Assembly (NCBI GenBank): GCA_025997475.1
Contig: BNUQ01000006.1
Span: 29,872 to 93,871 of the forward strand
Length of the DNA: 64,000 nt
Direction: 5' to 3'
Source of the DNA: Planctomycetales bacterium
GTDB taxonomy: Bacteria; Planctomycetota; SZUA-567
Part shown: piece after piece, positions 22,641 to 31,379 of the stretch
Numbering within the stretch: the first letter of the stretch is position 1
How the letters are laid out: each line of letters starts with the position of its first letter
The notes under the pieces: model-generated
Database searches by the model: none
The model's input: the letters and a program-made list of their open reading frames with translations, nothing else
Told to the model about the DNA's origin: nothing
Translations under genes and position numbers: made by a program

Positions 22641-24629
22641 ATGGATAACCGCATCGAAACCGCGTCCCGCGCCGAAACCGTCGCGCTCGGCGGCGGATTT
22701 TTGCAACTCGCGGTGAGCGTCGCGCTGTTGATTTTGTCGTTGCACTCGCCGGAAAAATTAGTCCTGCAAATTATCGCGGCGCAAACCGGCGCCGGCGTCG
22801 CGGTCTTTCTCGCCTGCTTCGCCCACTTGCGCCTCCGCCGCGCCCGCGTCCTCGAACAACTCGACCGCGAGCAAGTCGAAAATTCGCGCCACGCCCAAGG
22901 ACTGGCGTCGCTGTTCAGCCCCGACGACATTCCGCCCGCCGAGCGCAATTGGCGGCAATTCAATAAGTATCTCACGCCGGCCATCAGCGTCGTTATCGCC
23001 TTATTATTATTGACGCCGCTGGCGCGACTGCTCGCCGGCGAGTTCGCTTTATTCTCCGCCTTGCCGCTAAAAATCGACGTTTTGCTCGGCATTTTGCCGT
23101 TGCTCGCGGCGTTTTTGTTGTTCCTCACCGGCACTTACGCCTCGGGTTTGGCGCGGGTTCCCGCGTGGCGCAACTTGCGCGCCGGCGCCGGTTACGCGCT
23201 CGTCTCGGCGCTGTGGCTGGCGCTGTTGGGCGTAACCGCGTTGCTCGGTTTCAAAATCAGTTTTTATCCTCTGCGCGTCGCGGCGTTGCTGACGGTCGCG
23301 GGCGCGACGTTGCAAGCGGTCGAAATTTTGCTGACGACGGTTTTTGAGCATTACCGTCCGCGCGTCGCCAAAGTCGAGCCGCGCGCGCCTTACGACTCGC
23401 GCTTGTCAGGATTGCTCGCCGAGCCGGAGGGCGTTTTTCAGGCGCTCTCGCAAACGCTCGATTATCAATTCGGTTTTCGCGTGTCGGACACGTGGTTTTT
23501 CCGCTTCGTCGAAAAATCGCTCGCGCCGTTGGTGTTGCTGATGTTGGCGACGTTGTGGCTGATGTCGTGCGTCGTCGTCGTCGCGCCCGGGCACGCCGTC
23601 GTCGTCGAGCGCTTCGGCGCGCCGCGCGGCTTGGGCAATCGTCAACTGCAAGCCGTCGATTGGGACGCCTTCGCCCGCGAATATCCGCCGCTGAAAAACG
23701 GTCTGCATTTCAAGTTGCCGTTTCCGTTTGAGCGCGTCTTAACGGTTACGCAAGACCGCTCGACGGTGCTTACTTTCGGACATCGCGAAGACGACGCGCC
23801 CGCCGTCGCGGACGATGGACACGGACACGGCGACGAAGCGGCGGACGAATCGGGCGCGGCAAATTGGGAAGTGGTGCACGCGACCGACGAAACGCAATAT
23901 CTGATGCCGTTGCTCGACCGCGACGCCGTCGCCGGCAAAGCGGGCGGTCCCGACGTGATGTTGTTGTCGGGCGAATTTTTGGTGGAGTATCGGATTGCGA
24001 GCGACGCGGACGTGTATCGGTTTTTATACAACTATCGCGACGGCGCCGCGATGTTGCCGGTGTTGGTTGAGCGGGAACTGACGGCGTCGCTGGCGGGCGA
24101 GGATTTTTGGCGGGTGTTGACGGCGCAAGCCGACATCGGGACGCGCGTGTTTGACCGCCTCGCGGCGGCGATTCGGGACGCGGGGTTGGGGCTGACGGCG
24201 CAGGCGTTTATCATCGCCAACACGCATCCGCCGGCGGGCGAAACGGGCAAGGCGTTTTTAGCGGTAACGTCGAGCGCGCAACGGCAGGAAACGGAAATCA
24301 ACGACGGCAAAATCGAAGCGACGAAAATTTTGGGTTTGGCGCCGGCGGAAGCGGAAGAGGTGGTCAACGAGGCGGAGGCGTATAAGCGGCGGCGGACGGC
24401 GCTGGCGCAAGCCGACCGCGATTGGTTTGCCCATCAATTACAGGCCTACGCGGCGGCGGGCGGCATTTTCCGTGCGGAAAAGGAAATGCGAATGTTGGAA
24501 AACGGCTTGGGCAAAACGCGCAAGGTCTTACTGCCGAACGCGGCGACGCTGATTATGGACGACAGCAAAGCCATCGACCCCAACGACATCAACAGCATTA
24601 TGGCGCGACAGTTGGCGGGGAACGAGTGA
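22641..24629 (+). CDS. Large SPFH/band 7 (HflK-like) membrane protein
   Basis: 662 residues. The first 230 hold about six hydrophobic segments in three pairs, followed by another at about 305 (LAPLVLLMLATLWLMSCVVVV). From about 312 an SPFH domain begins (VAPGHAVVVERFGAP). It contains a His-Asp-rich insertion (DDGHGHGDEAADE, near 395) that could bind metal, and ends in a coiled region rich in Ala and Glu. HflK/HflC-type proteins form large membrane cages that control FtsH and other membrane proteins. The extended N-terminal membrane part is larger than in E. coli HflK. No hflC-like gene follows. Confidence 0.8.
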   Translation: MDNRIETASRAETVALGGGFLQLAVSVALLILSLHSPEKLVLQIIAAQTGAGVAVFLACFAHLRLRRARVLEQLDREQVENSRHAQGLASLFSPDDIPPAERNWRQFNKYLTPAISVVIALLLLTPLARLLAGEFALFSALPLKIDVLLGILPLLAAFLLFLTGTYASGLARVPAWRNLRAGAGYALVSALWLALLGVTALLGFKISFYPLRVAALLTVAGATLQAVEILLTTVFEHYRPRVAKVEPRAPYDSRLSGLLAEPEGVFQALSQTLDYQFGFRVSDTWFFRFVEKSLAPLVLLMLATLWLMSCVVVVAPGHAVVVERFGAPRGLGNRQLQAVDWDAFAREYPPLKNGLHFKLPFPFERVLTVTQDRSTVLTFGHREDDAPAVADDGHGHGDEAADESGAANWEVVHATDETQYLMPLLDRDAVAGKAGGPDVMLLSGEFLVEYRIASDADVYRFLYNYRDGAAMLPVLVERELTASLAGEDFWRVLTAQADIGTRVFDRLAAAIRDAGLGLTAQAFIIANTHPPAGETGKAFLAVTSSAQRQETEINDGKIEATKILGLAPAEAEEVVNEAEAYKRRRTALAQADRDWFAHQLQAYAAAGGIFRAEKEMRMLENGLGKTRKVLLPNAATLIMDDSKAIDPNDINSIMARQLAGNE

Positions 24630-24709
24630 GCGGTGGGCAGTTTTCGGCGGCAATTTATTGCCGCCGACTGCAAGGCGCGACGCGCGGCAAACTTCAATCG
24701 CCCGCCGTT

Positions 24710-24725
24710 TTAACGGCGGGTAAGA
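24710..24725. other. GC-rich hairpin after the SPFH gene
   Basis: CCCGCCGTTTTAACGGCGGG forms a tight hairpin (about 24703-24722). A second one (CGGCGGCAATTTATTGCCGCCG region, 24647-24668) lies before it. Neither has a good T tract, so termination is uncertain. Confidence 0.45.
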
Positions 24726-24815
24726 TTTGAAAGTAAAGCCGCCCGCTTCGCCTTTGTAATTTGCCCCGTGGGCGCAATACTTCCCGACTTTCAATTCTTA
24801 ATGAAAGGGATAAAT

Positions 24816-25352
24816 ATGTGGAAATTCTTACCGGTGTTGGCGCTGGCGGTGTCGGCGACGGCGGCGGAAAATTTGTCCGCGCCGCCCCCGTTTGACCAAC
24901 CGGCGGTGTCGCCGGCGGCGGAATTGTTGCGGCTGTTGAATTTCGAGCGGGTCTATGACGGCGCGTTGCGGCAACAGATGCAGGAATTAGCCGCGCAACT
25001 GCCGTTAGCCGCGCAACACGCCGACGAGTTGCAACAATTCAGCGAGCAATATCTGAATTACGCGACGCTGAAACCGCAGATTGAAGCGGCTTACACGACG
25101 ACGTTTTCCGACGAGGAATTAACGGAATTGGTCAACTTTTTCGCCACGCCGACCGGTCGCAAATGGGCGGAAAAATATCCCGAACTCTTGCGGCAAGTCC
25201 GCGAAATCGGCGCGGCGCAAACCCGCGCCCATGCCGCCGAATTGCAACAAATCCTCACCGGCAATTTGCCCGCCGCCGCGCCGGAAGCAGTCCCGGCGCT
25301 CGCGGCGCCGGAGGCGGCGAAAGACGAACGGATGCCGGACGACGAATGGTGA
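24816..25352 (+). CDS. Exported DUF2059-type protein
   Basis: 178 residues from the ATG at 24816, with AAAGGGA upstream. A signal peptide is clear (MWKFLPVLALAVSATAA, cleavage before EN). The helical body includes YTTTFSDEELTELVNFFATP followed by TGRKWAEKYPELLRQ. This is the usual 'FS..E...L..F..SP.G.K' pattern of DUF2059 proteins. They are periplasmic and of unknown role. The alanine-proline tail (PAAAPEAVPALAAPEAA) is probably a flexible end. The next gene, encoding an exported FKBP isomerase, begins 45 bases later, so the two are likely cotranscribed. Confidence 0.8.
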   Translation: MWKFLPVLALAVSATAAENLSAPPPFDQPAVSPAAELLRLLNFERVYDGALRQQMQELAAQLPLAAQHADELQQFSEQYLNYATLKPQIEAAYTTTFSDEELTELVNFFATPTGRKWAEKYPELLRQVREIGAAQTRAHAAELQQILTGNLPAAAPEAVPALAAPEAAKDERMPDDEW

Positions 25353-25396
25353 CGCGCAATTAAAATTTATTTCCTCAAACGATAAGGAGAAGAAAA

Positions 25397-26158
25397 ATGG
25401 CAAGGTTTTGGCAGGGATTGTTGTTGACGGCGGCGCTCGCGGCGACGCCGGTTTTGGCGGGCGAAGCGACCGACGCTCTGCAAACGGACGCGCAAAAAAG
25501 CGGCTACGCGATGGGGCTGTTGTTGTCGCAACAATCGCAACAGATGTTCGGACCGGTGTTGAAAAACGTGGACTTAAACGCGCTGGGACAGGGCGTCGCC
25601 GACGGGCTGAATAAATCGCTCCACGACGGAGCGCTGAAAATGGACGATGCCGCGATTAAAGCGGTGTTGCAAAAACTGAACGACCAAGTGCAGGAAGAAA
25701 TCAAGAAAGAGGTGGAAACGATGCAAAAACAAGTCGCGGAAAACGCCGTGGTCGCCGAGAAATTTATGGCGGAAAACAAGAGCAAACCGGGTATCAAAAC
25801 CACCGAGACCGGCTTGCAATATCTCGTCGTCAAAGAAGGCGACGGCGCGACGCCCCAAGAGGGCGACACCGTGTCGGTGCATTACGTCGGCAAATTGACC
25901 GACGGCAAAGAATTTGACAGTTCGGTGGCGCGCGACGAACCGTTTGATTTTGAATACCCCGGTCCGGTGATTGAGGGGTGGAACGAAATTTTGGGCTTGA
26001 TGAAAGCCGGCGGGAAAGTTACGGCGTTCTTGCCGCCGGCGTTGGCTTACGGCGACCGCGGCGCGCCGCCGGTCATTCCGCCGGCGTCGGTGCTGGTCTT
26101 CGACATCGAACTGCTGAAAGTTACGCCGAAAGCGGCGGGGGAAGAAGCGGGGAAATAA
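25397..26158 (+). CDS. Exported FKBP-type peptidyl-prolyl isomerase (FkpA/Mip-like)
   Basis: 253 residues. A signal peptide (MARFWQGLLLTAALAATPVLA) is followed by a helical dimerization domain (SGYAMGLLLSQQSQQ onward) and a long linker helix. The FKBP domain begins at about residue 130 (KTTETGLQYLVVKEGDG) and contains VSVHYVGKLTDGKEFDSS, PVIEGWNEILGLMKAGGK, and LAYGDRGAPPVIPPASVLVF. All binding-pocket aromatic positions are occupied. Such proteins assist the folding of outer-membrane and periplasmic proteins. A strong terminator follows. Confidence 0.94.
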   Translation: MARFWQGLLLTAALAATPVLAGEATDALQTDAQKSGYAMGLLLSQQSQQMFGPVLKNVDLNALGQGVADGLNKSLHDGALKMDDAAIKAVLQKLNDQVQEEIKKEVETMQKQVAENAVVAEKFMAENKSKPGIKTTETGLQYLVVKEGDGATPQEGDTVSVHYVGKLTDGKEFDSSVARDEPFDFEYPGPVIEGWNEILGLMKAGGKVTAFLPPALAYGDRGAPPVIPPASVLVFDIELLKVTPKAAGEEAGK

Positions 26159-26193
26159 AAGGGGTTGAGCGTTGAAATAGATTCTGTTCCGCT

Positions 26194-26227
26194 AAAACCG
26201 CCCGTGGCGACGGGCGGTTTTATTTTT
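26194..26227 (+). terminator. Rho-independent terminator after the FKBP gene
   Basis: AAAACCGCCCG pairs with CGGGCGGTTTT around TGGCGA, followed by ATTTTT. Confidence 0.88.
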
Positions 26228-26339
26228 CGCCGCGACCCGCGAACCGGCATAATTTTCAATTGCTCTTTTTCCGCGCCGCGCTTACACTTCGCCGTTTTCA
26301 ATTGCTTAAAATTCTCAAAACGAGCAAGGAGACCAAACG

Positions 26340-26936
26340 ATGGGTTGCGACGACAAAGATAGCGACGACAAAAAAGAGGAAAAGAAAGACGACGGCAACT
26401 GGGGCAAGGAACTTTTGCAATCGCGCTCCATCATCATTTCCGAAGAAGTCAGCGAGGAATTGGCGCAAAAAATTTACGCGCAATTGCTGGTGCTTAATCA
26501 GCGCTCGACCGTCGAGCCGATTTACGTTTATCTGAACACGCCGGGCGGCGACGCCGACAGCGGTTTCGGCATCTACGATATGATGCGCTTCGTCGAAGCG
26601 CCGGTCGTTACGATTGTCGCCGGACTGTGCGCCAGCGCCGGCGTAACCATTTTTCTCGGCGCCGATCCGGGCAAAAATTTCGCCCTGCCGAACGCGCGGT
26701 TTTTGTTGCATCAACCCTCGACCGGCGTGCAGGGACAGGCGTCGGACTTGGAAATCACCGCCAACGAAATCAACAAGACGCGCGAGCGCTACAATCAAGT
26801 CGTCGCCGCCGTCACCGGCAGACCGCTCAACCAAATCCGCGACGACGCCGACCGCGATTTTTGGATGAGTGCCGAAGAGGCGCGGCAATACGGCTTGGTC
26901 GCCAAAATCATCACCCGCCGCGACGAAACCAATTAA
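26340..26936 (+). CDS. ClpP-like serine protease
   Basis: 198 residues. A very acidic and lysine-rich head (residues 3-19) precedes a ClpP fold. It contains YVYLNTPGGDADSGFGIYD (oxyanion loop), GLCASAG with the catalytic Ser at 99, and RFLLHQPSTG with the catalytic His at 124. A later acidic residue falls within RDDADRDFWMS, and the C-terminus EEARQYGLVAKI is typical. It lacks a propeptide. The sequence is close enough to ClpP to form heptameric rings, but the second half of the usual 'ASMGA' motif differs. It may be a second ClpP-type peptidase rather than the housekeeping one. No clpX or clpA is adjacent. Confidence 0.85.
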   Translation: MGCDDKDSDDKKEEKKDDGNWGKELLQSRSIIISEEVSEELAQKIYAQLLVLNQRSTVEPIYVYLNTPGGDADSGFGIYDMMRFVEAPVVTIVAGLCASAGVTIFLGADPGKNFALPNARFLLHQPSTGVQGQASDLEITANEINKTRERYNQVVAAVTGRPLNQIRDDADRDFWMSAEEARQYGLVAKIITRRDETN

Positions 26937-26937
26937 A

Positions 26938-27040
26938 AATTCAGAATTAAGAATTAAGAATTGAGAAGCCCGGGAATAATTACGGTCGTTAAATTCCTGC
27001 ATTTTTAATTCTTGATTCTTAATTCTTAATTCTCAATTCC
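26938..27040. repeat. Heptad-arm palindrome, ATTAAGA type
   Basis: Left arm of AGAATTAAGAATTAAGAATT and right arm of AATTCTTGATTCTTAATTCT around CCCGGGAATAATTACGG. The CGAAGCG core is absent. It lies between the ClpP-like and UbiA-like genes. Confidence 0.65.
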
Positions 27041-27042
27041 CG

Positions 27043-28113
27043 ATGCTTGCCCTCTTCCGCCTACTTCGTTTGCCCGCCACGGTCGTCGCGTTGGCCGATA
27101 TTCTCGCCGGATGCTGGTTGTTGCGCTTTGCCGGTTTGGGCGGCGACCTCGCGCGTCTGCCGGCGTTATTGTTGGCGGGCGCGGCGCTGTTTTTGGCGGC
27201 GACCGCGTGGCGCGACTGGTTCGGCTACGCGCGCGACAAAATCCTCAATCCGCGGCAACCGTTGCCCGCCGGCGAAATTTCCCTGACCACCGCTTATTTG
27301 CTCGGCGCCGGTTTGACCGTCGCCGGTTTGATGTTGGCGATGACCGCCGGTTACGCGGCGTTTTATCTCGCCGCCGCCTTGGCGCTGTTATTGCTCGCCG
27401 AAGCCGTCGCGTTCCGCTCGGCGGAAATTATCGCGCCGCTGACGCGCGGCGCGATTCGCGCCGGCGCGGTCGTTTTCGGTATGAGCGTCCACGCCGGTTT
27501 GCCGTGGCTCGCCGCCGAGCCGACCGTGTGGTTGCCGCCGCTGTTGGTCGGGATTTACGCCGCCCTGACGACGACGTTGGCGCGCTGGGCGCGGCGGGAA
27601 ATTATGGAAATTCCGGTTGTCGACCGCGCGGTGGACACGCCGACGGAAATGGACGAACTCGTCCCGCCGCTCACCGGCACCGAACAAAGCGAGTGGCAAC
27701 GCCGCCGCGAATTGTGGACGTTGACGCGCCAGAATCACGCCGACCACTTCCGGCGCGCGCCGCATAATTATTTGTTGTCCGTGCGCGGTGCGAAATTCAC
27801 GCTCGTCGCGCTCTTCCTGACGCCGCTCGCGGCGGCGCTGATTCTGCCGCGTCCGTTGCCGGTGTTGCTCGGCGTTTTGGCGCTGTGGTTGTGGCTGAGC
27901 CGACCGGCGCGGGACTGGTGGATAAAACCCGATTACGCGACCTTGCCGCGTTTGGTCAAACGCGCGTTGTCCGGCGCTTGTATCTTTAACGCCTTCGTCG
28001 TCGCCGGTTTTTGCGGCAATTTTTGGGGCGGCGAATGGCGGGTCTGCGCCGTCATCGCGCTCCTCGCCGCGCCGGCGCTGGGGCTTAACCGGCAAAAGGC
28101 AATTGCGAATTAA
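27043..28113 (+). CDS. UbiA-like prenyltransferase family membrane protein
   Basis: 356 residues with about eight or nine hydrophobic segments. Residues 55-82 read AWRDWFGYARDKILNPRQPL and then PAGEIS, the position of the first Asp-rich motif of UbiA enzymes ('NDxxDxxxDxxxxxxRP'). The first Asn is Arg here and the middle Asp is missing, so catalysis on prenyl diphosphate is uncertain. A second Asp-rich motif is not obvious. A soluble loop of about 60 residues (EIPVVDRAVDTPTEMDELVP region) interrupts the second half. Family members make quinones, hemes and other prenyl products. Its role here cannot be named. Confidence 0.65.
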   Translation: MLALFRLLRLPATVVALADILAGCWLLRFAGLGGDLARLPALLLAGAALFLAATAWRDWFGYARDKILNPRQPLPAGEISLTTAYLLGAGLTVAGLMLAMTAGYAAFYLAAALALLLLAEAVAFRSAEIIAPLTRGAIRAGAVVFGMSVHAGLPWLAAEPTVWLPPLLVGIYAALTTTLARWARREIMEIPVVDRAVDTPTEMDELVPPLTGTEQSEWQRRRELWTLTRQNHADHFRRAPHNYLLSVRGAKFTLVALFLTPLAAALILPRPLPVLLGVLALWLWLSRPARDWWIKPDYATLPRLVKRALSGACIFNAFVVAGFCGNFWGGEWRVCAVIALLAAPALGLNRQKAIAN

Positions 28114-28139
28114 AAATTACAAATTACGGAAAGAGAGTT

Positions 28140-28275
28140 GGTAGTCGGTAGTTTTTAGTTGATAGCGGTGGAGTTTTATGGGCAAATCCGCGAGCGTCCG
28201 CGAAGCGAATCTTTGACCGTCAAACTCCACCGCTAAAAACTACCGACTATTAACTACCGACTGCTCTTCATTCGT
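28140..28275. repeat. Heptad-arm palindrome, GTAGTCGG type, with core
   Basis: The arms use a third sequence: GGTAGTCGGTAGTTTTTAGT at the left and its complement AAAAACTACCGACTATTAAC at the right. Inside are GGTGGAGTTTTATG, a core with CCGCGAAGCGAAT, and CAAACTCCACC, the same inner parts as in the AATTAAC-type copies. Confidence 0.85.
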
Positions 28276-28321
28276 AATTGCGTTCTCCCCTGCCGGTAAA
28301 AATGTAAAAAAGGAAAAACCG

Positions 28322-29197
28322 ATGCTCACCGAAGCCATTCGCAAGAGCGACGCGTTAGTCGAAGCGTTGCCCTACATCAAGCAATTCCGCGACCAAATTG
28401 TCGTCATCAAATTAGGCGGTAGCGCGCAGGAAGACGAGACGGTGTTGCGACACATTTTCGCCGACATTGATTTTATGTTGCAAGTCGGCATGAAGCCGGT
28501 CGTGGTGCATGGCGGCGGCAAAGAAATCACGCGGGCGCTCGCGCAGTCGGGCTTGCCGACGCGCTTTGTCAACGGTCATCGCTACACCGACGCGGCGACG
28601 TTGGCGATTGTGGCGCGGGTGCTGATGGACGAAGTCAACCCGCATCTGCTGGCGTTGATGCGCGACATCGGCGGCAAGGCGGCGCCGCTGAACGGGCGCG
28701 ACCATCACTTTCTTAAAGCCCTCAAACGCCATTATCACGGCGGCGAGGATTTGGGCTTTGTCGGCGAGCCGGTGGCGATTAACGCGGCGTTGGTGTTTGA
28801 GATTTTGGCGCGGAGCGAGGTGCCGGTGATTGCGCCGATTGCGCACGGTTTGGGCGACGACCGCGAAACGCTTTACAACATCAACGGCGACACCGCGAGC
28901 GCGCTCATTGCCCGCGAATTGCACGCGGAGAAATTGGTGTTTTTTATGGACATCGACGGCATCCGCGCCGACCGCGACAACCCGCAAAGTTTGATTTCGC
29001 ACGCGACGCAGGCGCTCATTACGGAGATGAAAAACACCGGCGCGATTAACGCGGGAATGATTCCGAAAACCGAAGCGGCGCTGTTCGCGTTGGCGGGCGG
29101 CGTCAAAAAAGTCCACATCGTTTCCGGCGGTCTGCCGCACGCGCTGTTGCTGGAAATTTTCACGCACCAAGGCGTCGGCACGGAGATTGTGTTGTAA
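28322..29197 (+). CDS. argB: Acetylglutamate kinase
   Basis: 291 residues, the usual size for the longer, arginine-sensitive form. The nucleotide loop (VVIKLGGSAQED) is near residue 30, the substrate loop (KPVVVHGGGKEITRAL) near 60, and YNINGDTASALIARELHAEK and GGVKKVHIVSGGLPHAL come later. An N-terminal helix (SDALVEALPYIKQFRDQ) matches the hexamer-forming, arginine-regulated enzymes. ArgB phosphorylates N-acetylglutamate in arginine synthesis. No other arg genes are adjacent. It stands alone, bounded by repeats on both sides. Confidence 0.96.
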   Translation: MLTEAIRKSDALVEALPYIKQFRDQIVVIKLGGSAQEDETVLRHIFADIDFMLQVGMKPVVVHGGGKEITRALAQSGLPTRFVNGHRYTDAATLAIVARVLMDEVNPHLLALMRDIGGKAAPLNGRDHHFLKALKRHYHGGEDLGFVGEPVAINAALVFEILARSEVPVIAPIAHGLGDDRETLYNINGDTASALIARELHAEKLVFFMDIDGIRADRDNPQSLISHATQALITEMKNTGAINAGMIPKTEAALFALAGGVKKVHIVSGGLPHALLLEIFTHQGVGTEIVL

Positions 29198-29219
29198 GGC
29201 GGGGATTTTTATGAGAGTT

Positions 29220-29400
29220 GTTCTATTCAATTGCCACGCCTTTTAAGGCGTGGTGGACGGGTAAAGAAGAAACGGGCTTTAGCCCAAAATAAAAAATGTG
29301 GTTTAATTCCATCGGCTTTAGCCGAATGGTTTATTTGGGCTAAAGCCCATTTTAGAGAGGGCGCCGACCACGCCCTAAAGGGCGTGGCAATTGAATAGAG
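29220..29400. repeat. REP-like palindrome with TTCTATTCAATTGCC ends
   Basis: The left end (TTCTATTCAATTGCCACGCC) is the inverse of the right end (GGCGTGGCAATTGAATAGAG apart from one position). Inside are nested pairs CTTTTAAGG, GGGCTTTAGCCC, CGGCTTTAGCCG and GGGCTAAAGCCC. Four such elements occur in the window. Confidence 0.88.
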
Positions 29401-29440
29401 CCACCGCTTGGAGCGCGGAGGATTGGCGAGAAATAACTCG

Positions 29441-30632
29441 TCAGTCGGTTGGTCTATCCGGCGGCTTCCCGCCGATTTTGTGCCGCCATAAATCCACCGT
29501 GATTTTCAGCCAGATTAACGTTACCGGCACGGCTTTGACGGCGTATTTCGTCAGATATTCGCGGCGGAACCAGCGCGGAAACAGGTCGGTTGACGACCAC
29601 GAAGAAAACAGCAACGCCGCCGCCAAGAACGCGATATTCAGCCAATTTTTCGGCACGGTCATAAACCACAACGCCACGCCGGTCATCGGCATAATGAACA
29701 TCGACGACTGTCCTTTATGATTGAAAATCACCACCCAAATCAACAGCGCCGCGAAAAGCAAACGCCGGAAATCGGCGGCGGCGTAACTTCCCGTTTTGAG
29801 AAACGGCGACATAAAAACCGCCGCGCCCGCCAACACAAATAATTTCTTGTCGCCCTCCCAGCCAAACCAAGTGTGCAACCACCCCATCGCCGAAATGCCG
29901 TAATTCGCGCCGTGTTCAGTCAACAATATTTGGACGTAACTGCGTCCCAAAAATTGATAATGCGCCCAGTCGATAACCAACAGCGGCGCGAGAAAGAACG
30001 CGACAAGCCAGCCCGCGGCATAACCGCAATTGCGCCAAAAACGCGGATACAACAAAAACAGCGCGAAACCGACCACGCCGAAAAGTTTAATATACGCCGC
30101 CGCCGCGATGCTTAACGCCGCCGCGCTCGGCTTGTTTTTTTCGAGGCAACCATAACCAAAAATCAGCAACGCCGCCGTGAGCGCGTTCGATTGATTGTTC
30201 TGCACCGCCGTCATCAACGCTTGTCCGGCGATAAGAATGATGACGCCTTTTTGCAGGCGGGTGAAATGCGGCAGGTAATAAATAGCAAGCAGGAAGGAAA
30301 CGGCGTTAAGCAGATTCCACGCGGTCAGCCCCAAATAATCGGGCAACGACGAAAAAACGCCAAAGGACAACGCGAAAGTCGGCGTGTATAAAAAATATCC
30401 GCCCCAATCGGTATAGAGCGCGTATAAATTTTTATGTTCGATTAGGTGGTAAAACGAATCGCGAAAAATCAGATAGTCGCCATATTTACCCCCCCCCCCC
30501 CCCCGCAAGATTTTTAATCGACGCCAACACCGTGAGCGCGACGATTAAACCGAACAAATACGCCGGTTGTTGCAGGACGTTTTTCGTGCGGACGATAAAG
30601 CGCGACCACGCGGTCGAACAATAATTAAGCAT
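29441..30632 (-). pseudogene. GT87-like polyprenol-dependent glycosyltransferase, switched off by a G16 tract
   Basis: The natural start is the ATG at 30632 (MLNYCSTAWSRF), which overlaps the xseB stop. After about 43 codons the frame enters 16 G (30489-30504 on the plus strand as C) and stops at once. With 15 or 18 G it would continue as KYGDYLIFRDSFYHLI to 29441, giving about 395 residues. The body has about nine membrane segments, with a periplasmic-loop pattern (FLYTPTFALSF) like GT87/DUF2029 mannosyltransferases that use lipid-linked sugars. The long tract in an envelope-glycan gene is typical of phase variation, so the gene is probably intact but OFF rather than dead. Confidence 0.7.
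30489..30504. repeat. Poly-C/G tract of 16 bases
   Basis: Sixteen C on the plus strand, inside the GT87-like gene near codon 44. The length puts the gene out of frame. Confidence 0.9.
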
Positions 30633-30891
30633 CGGTTTTCTCCTCCTGCCAATCGGCGAGTTCTCCGGCGTTTCCCGTGAGAATTTTTACCCGCGCTTCG
30701 GCTTGGTTGATGATTTGATACGCCTGCCGCAAATTCGCCGTCGCCTGCTCATAACATTTGAGCGCGTCCGCCAACGACAATTCCCCCTGCTCCAATTTCG
30801 CCGCCTGTCGCTCGATTTGCGCGACGAGTTCTTCAAACGACGGGGCGGCGGGCGCGGCGGGCGCGGCGGTGCTTTTAGCGGTTTTAGGCAT
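30625..30891 (-). CDS. xseB: Exodeoxyribonuclease VII small subunit
   Basis: 88 residues. The XseB signature is plain: SFEELVAQIERQAAKLEQGE, then LSLADALKCYEQATANLRQA, with two helices that bind the large subunit. An alanine-proline head of 17 residues is extra. XseB is needed with XseA for degrading single-stranded DNA in repair. xseA is not in the window. The gene overlaps rpiB upstream and the glycosyltransferase start downstream by eight bases each, so the three are in one transcript. Confidence 0.93.
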   Translation of the reverse strand: MPKTAKSTAAPAAPAAPSFEELVAQIERQAAKLEQGELSLADALKCYEQATANLRQAYQIINQAEARVKILTGNAGELADWQEEKTDA

Positions 30892-31336
30892 TGGGTTTCT
30901 CTTCGATTTTGTCGATGCGCCGTTGGTGGCGCGGGTCGCGGGAAAACGGCGTGTCCAACCACGCGGACAAAATATCCTCGACGGGGTCGAGAGTTTTGGC
31001 GCGCGCCGGCAAAACCACGAGGTTGCTGTCGTTGTGTTCGCGGGCGAGAGCGGCGACTTCTTGGCTCCAACACAACGCGGCGCGAATCCCGCGCCGCCGG
31101 TTGGCGACGTAACTCATTCCCAAACCCGTGCCGCAAATTAACACGCCGCGCGCCGCGCGCCCGTCCGCCACCGCCGCGACGACTTTTTGCGCGAGGTCGG
31201 GATAATCGCACGACGTTTCGCTGTCCGTGCCGCAATTGACGACCGTCAAGCCGCGCGCCTCTAACAACGCGACCAATTTATTTTTCAGCGCGACGCCGGA
31301 ATGGTCGTTGCCGATGGCGATGGTGTTGGCGCTCAT
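30884..31336 (-). CDS. rpiB: Ribose-5-phosphate isomerase B
   Basis: 150 residues with the RpiB pattern: IAIGNDHSGVALKNKLV at the start, the CGTGLGMSYVANRRRGIRA phosphate loop with the catalytic Cys, and NDSNLVVLPAR. It interconverts ribose-5-phosphate and ribulose-5-phosphate in the pentose phosphate pathway. A close relative could act on allose or galactose phosphates, but no sugar operon surrounds it. The stop overlaps the xseB start. An AGGAAG site precedes the ATG. Confidence 0.94.
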   Translation of the reverse strand: MSANTIAIGNDHSGVALKNKLVALLEARGLTVVNCGTDSETSCDYPDLAQKVVAAVADGRAARGVLICGTGLGMSYVANRRRGIRAALCWSQEVAALAREHNDSNLVVLPARAKTLDPVEDILSAWLDTPFSRDPRHQRRIDKIEEKPNA

Positions 31337-31379
31337 TTTGCTTCCTTTCTTTTGGGGGGCTACGAATTTAATCTCTTCG

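Noticed and set aside
29441..30508. Glycosyltransferase starting at a TTG inside the G tract
   Set aside because: This start would give an N-terminus of Arg and Gly only and has no ribosome binding site; the ATG overlapping xseB with a tract-length change is far more likely.
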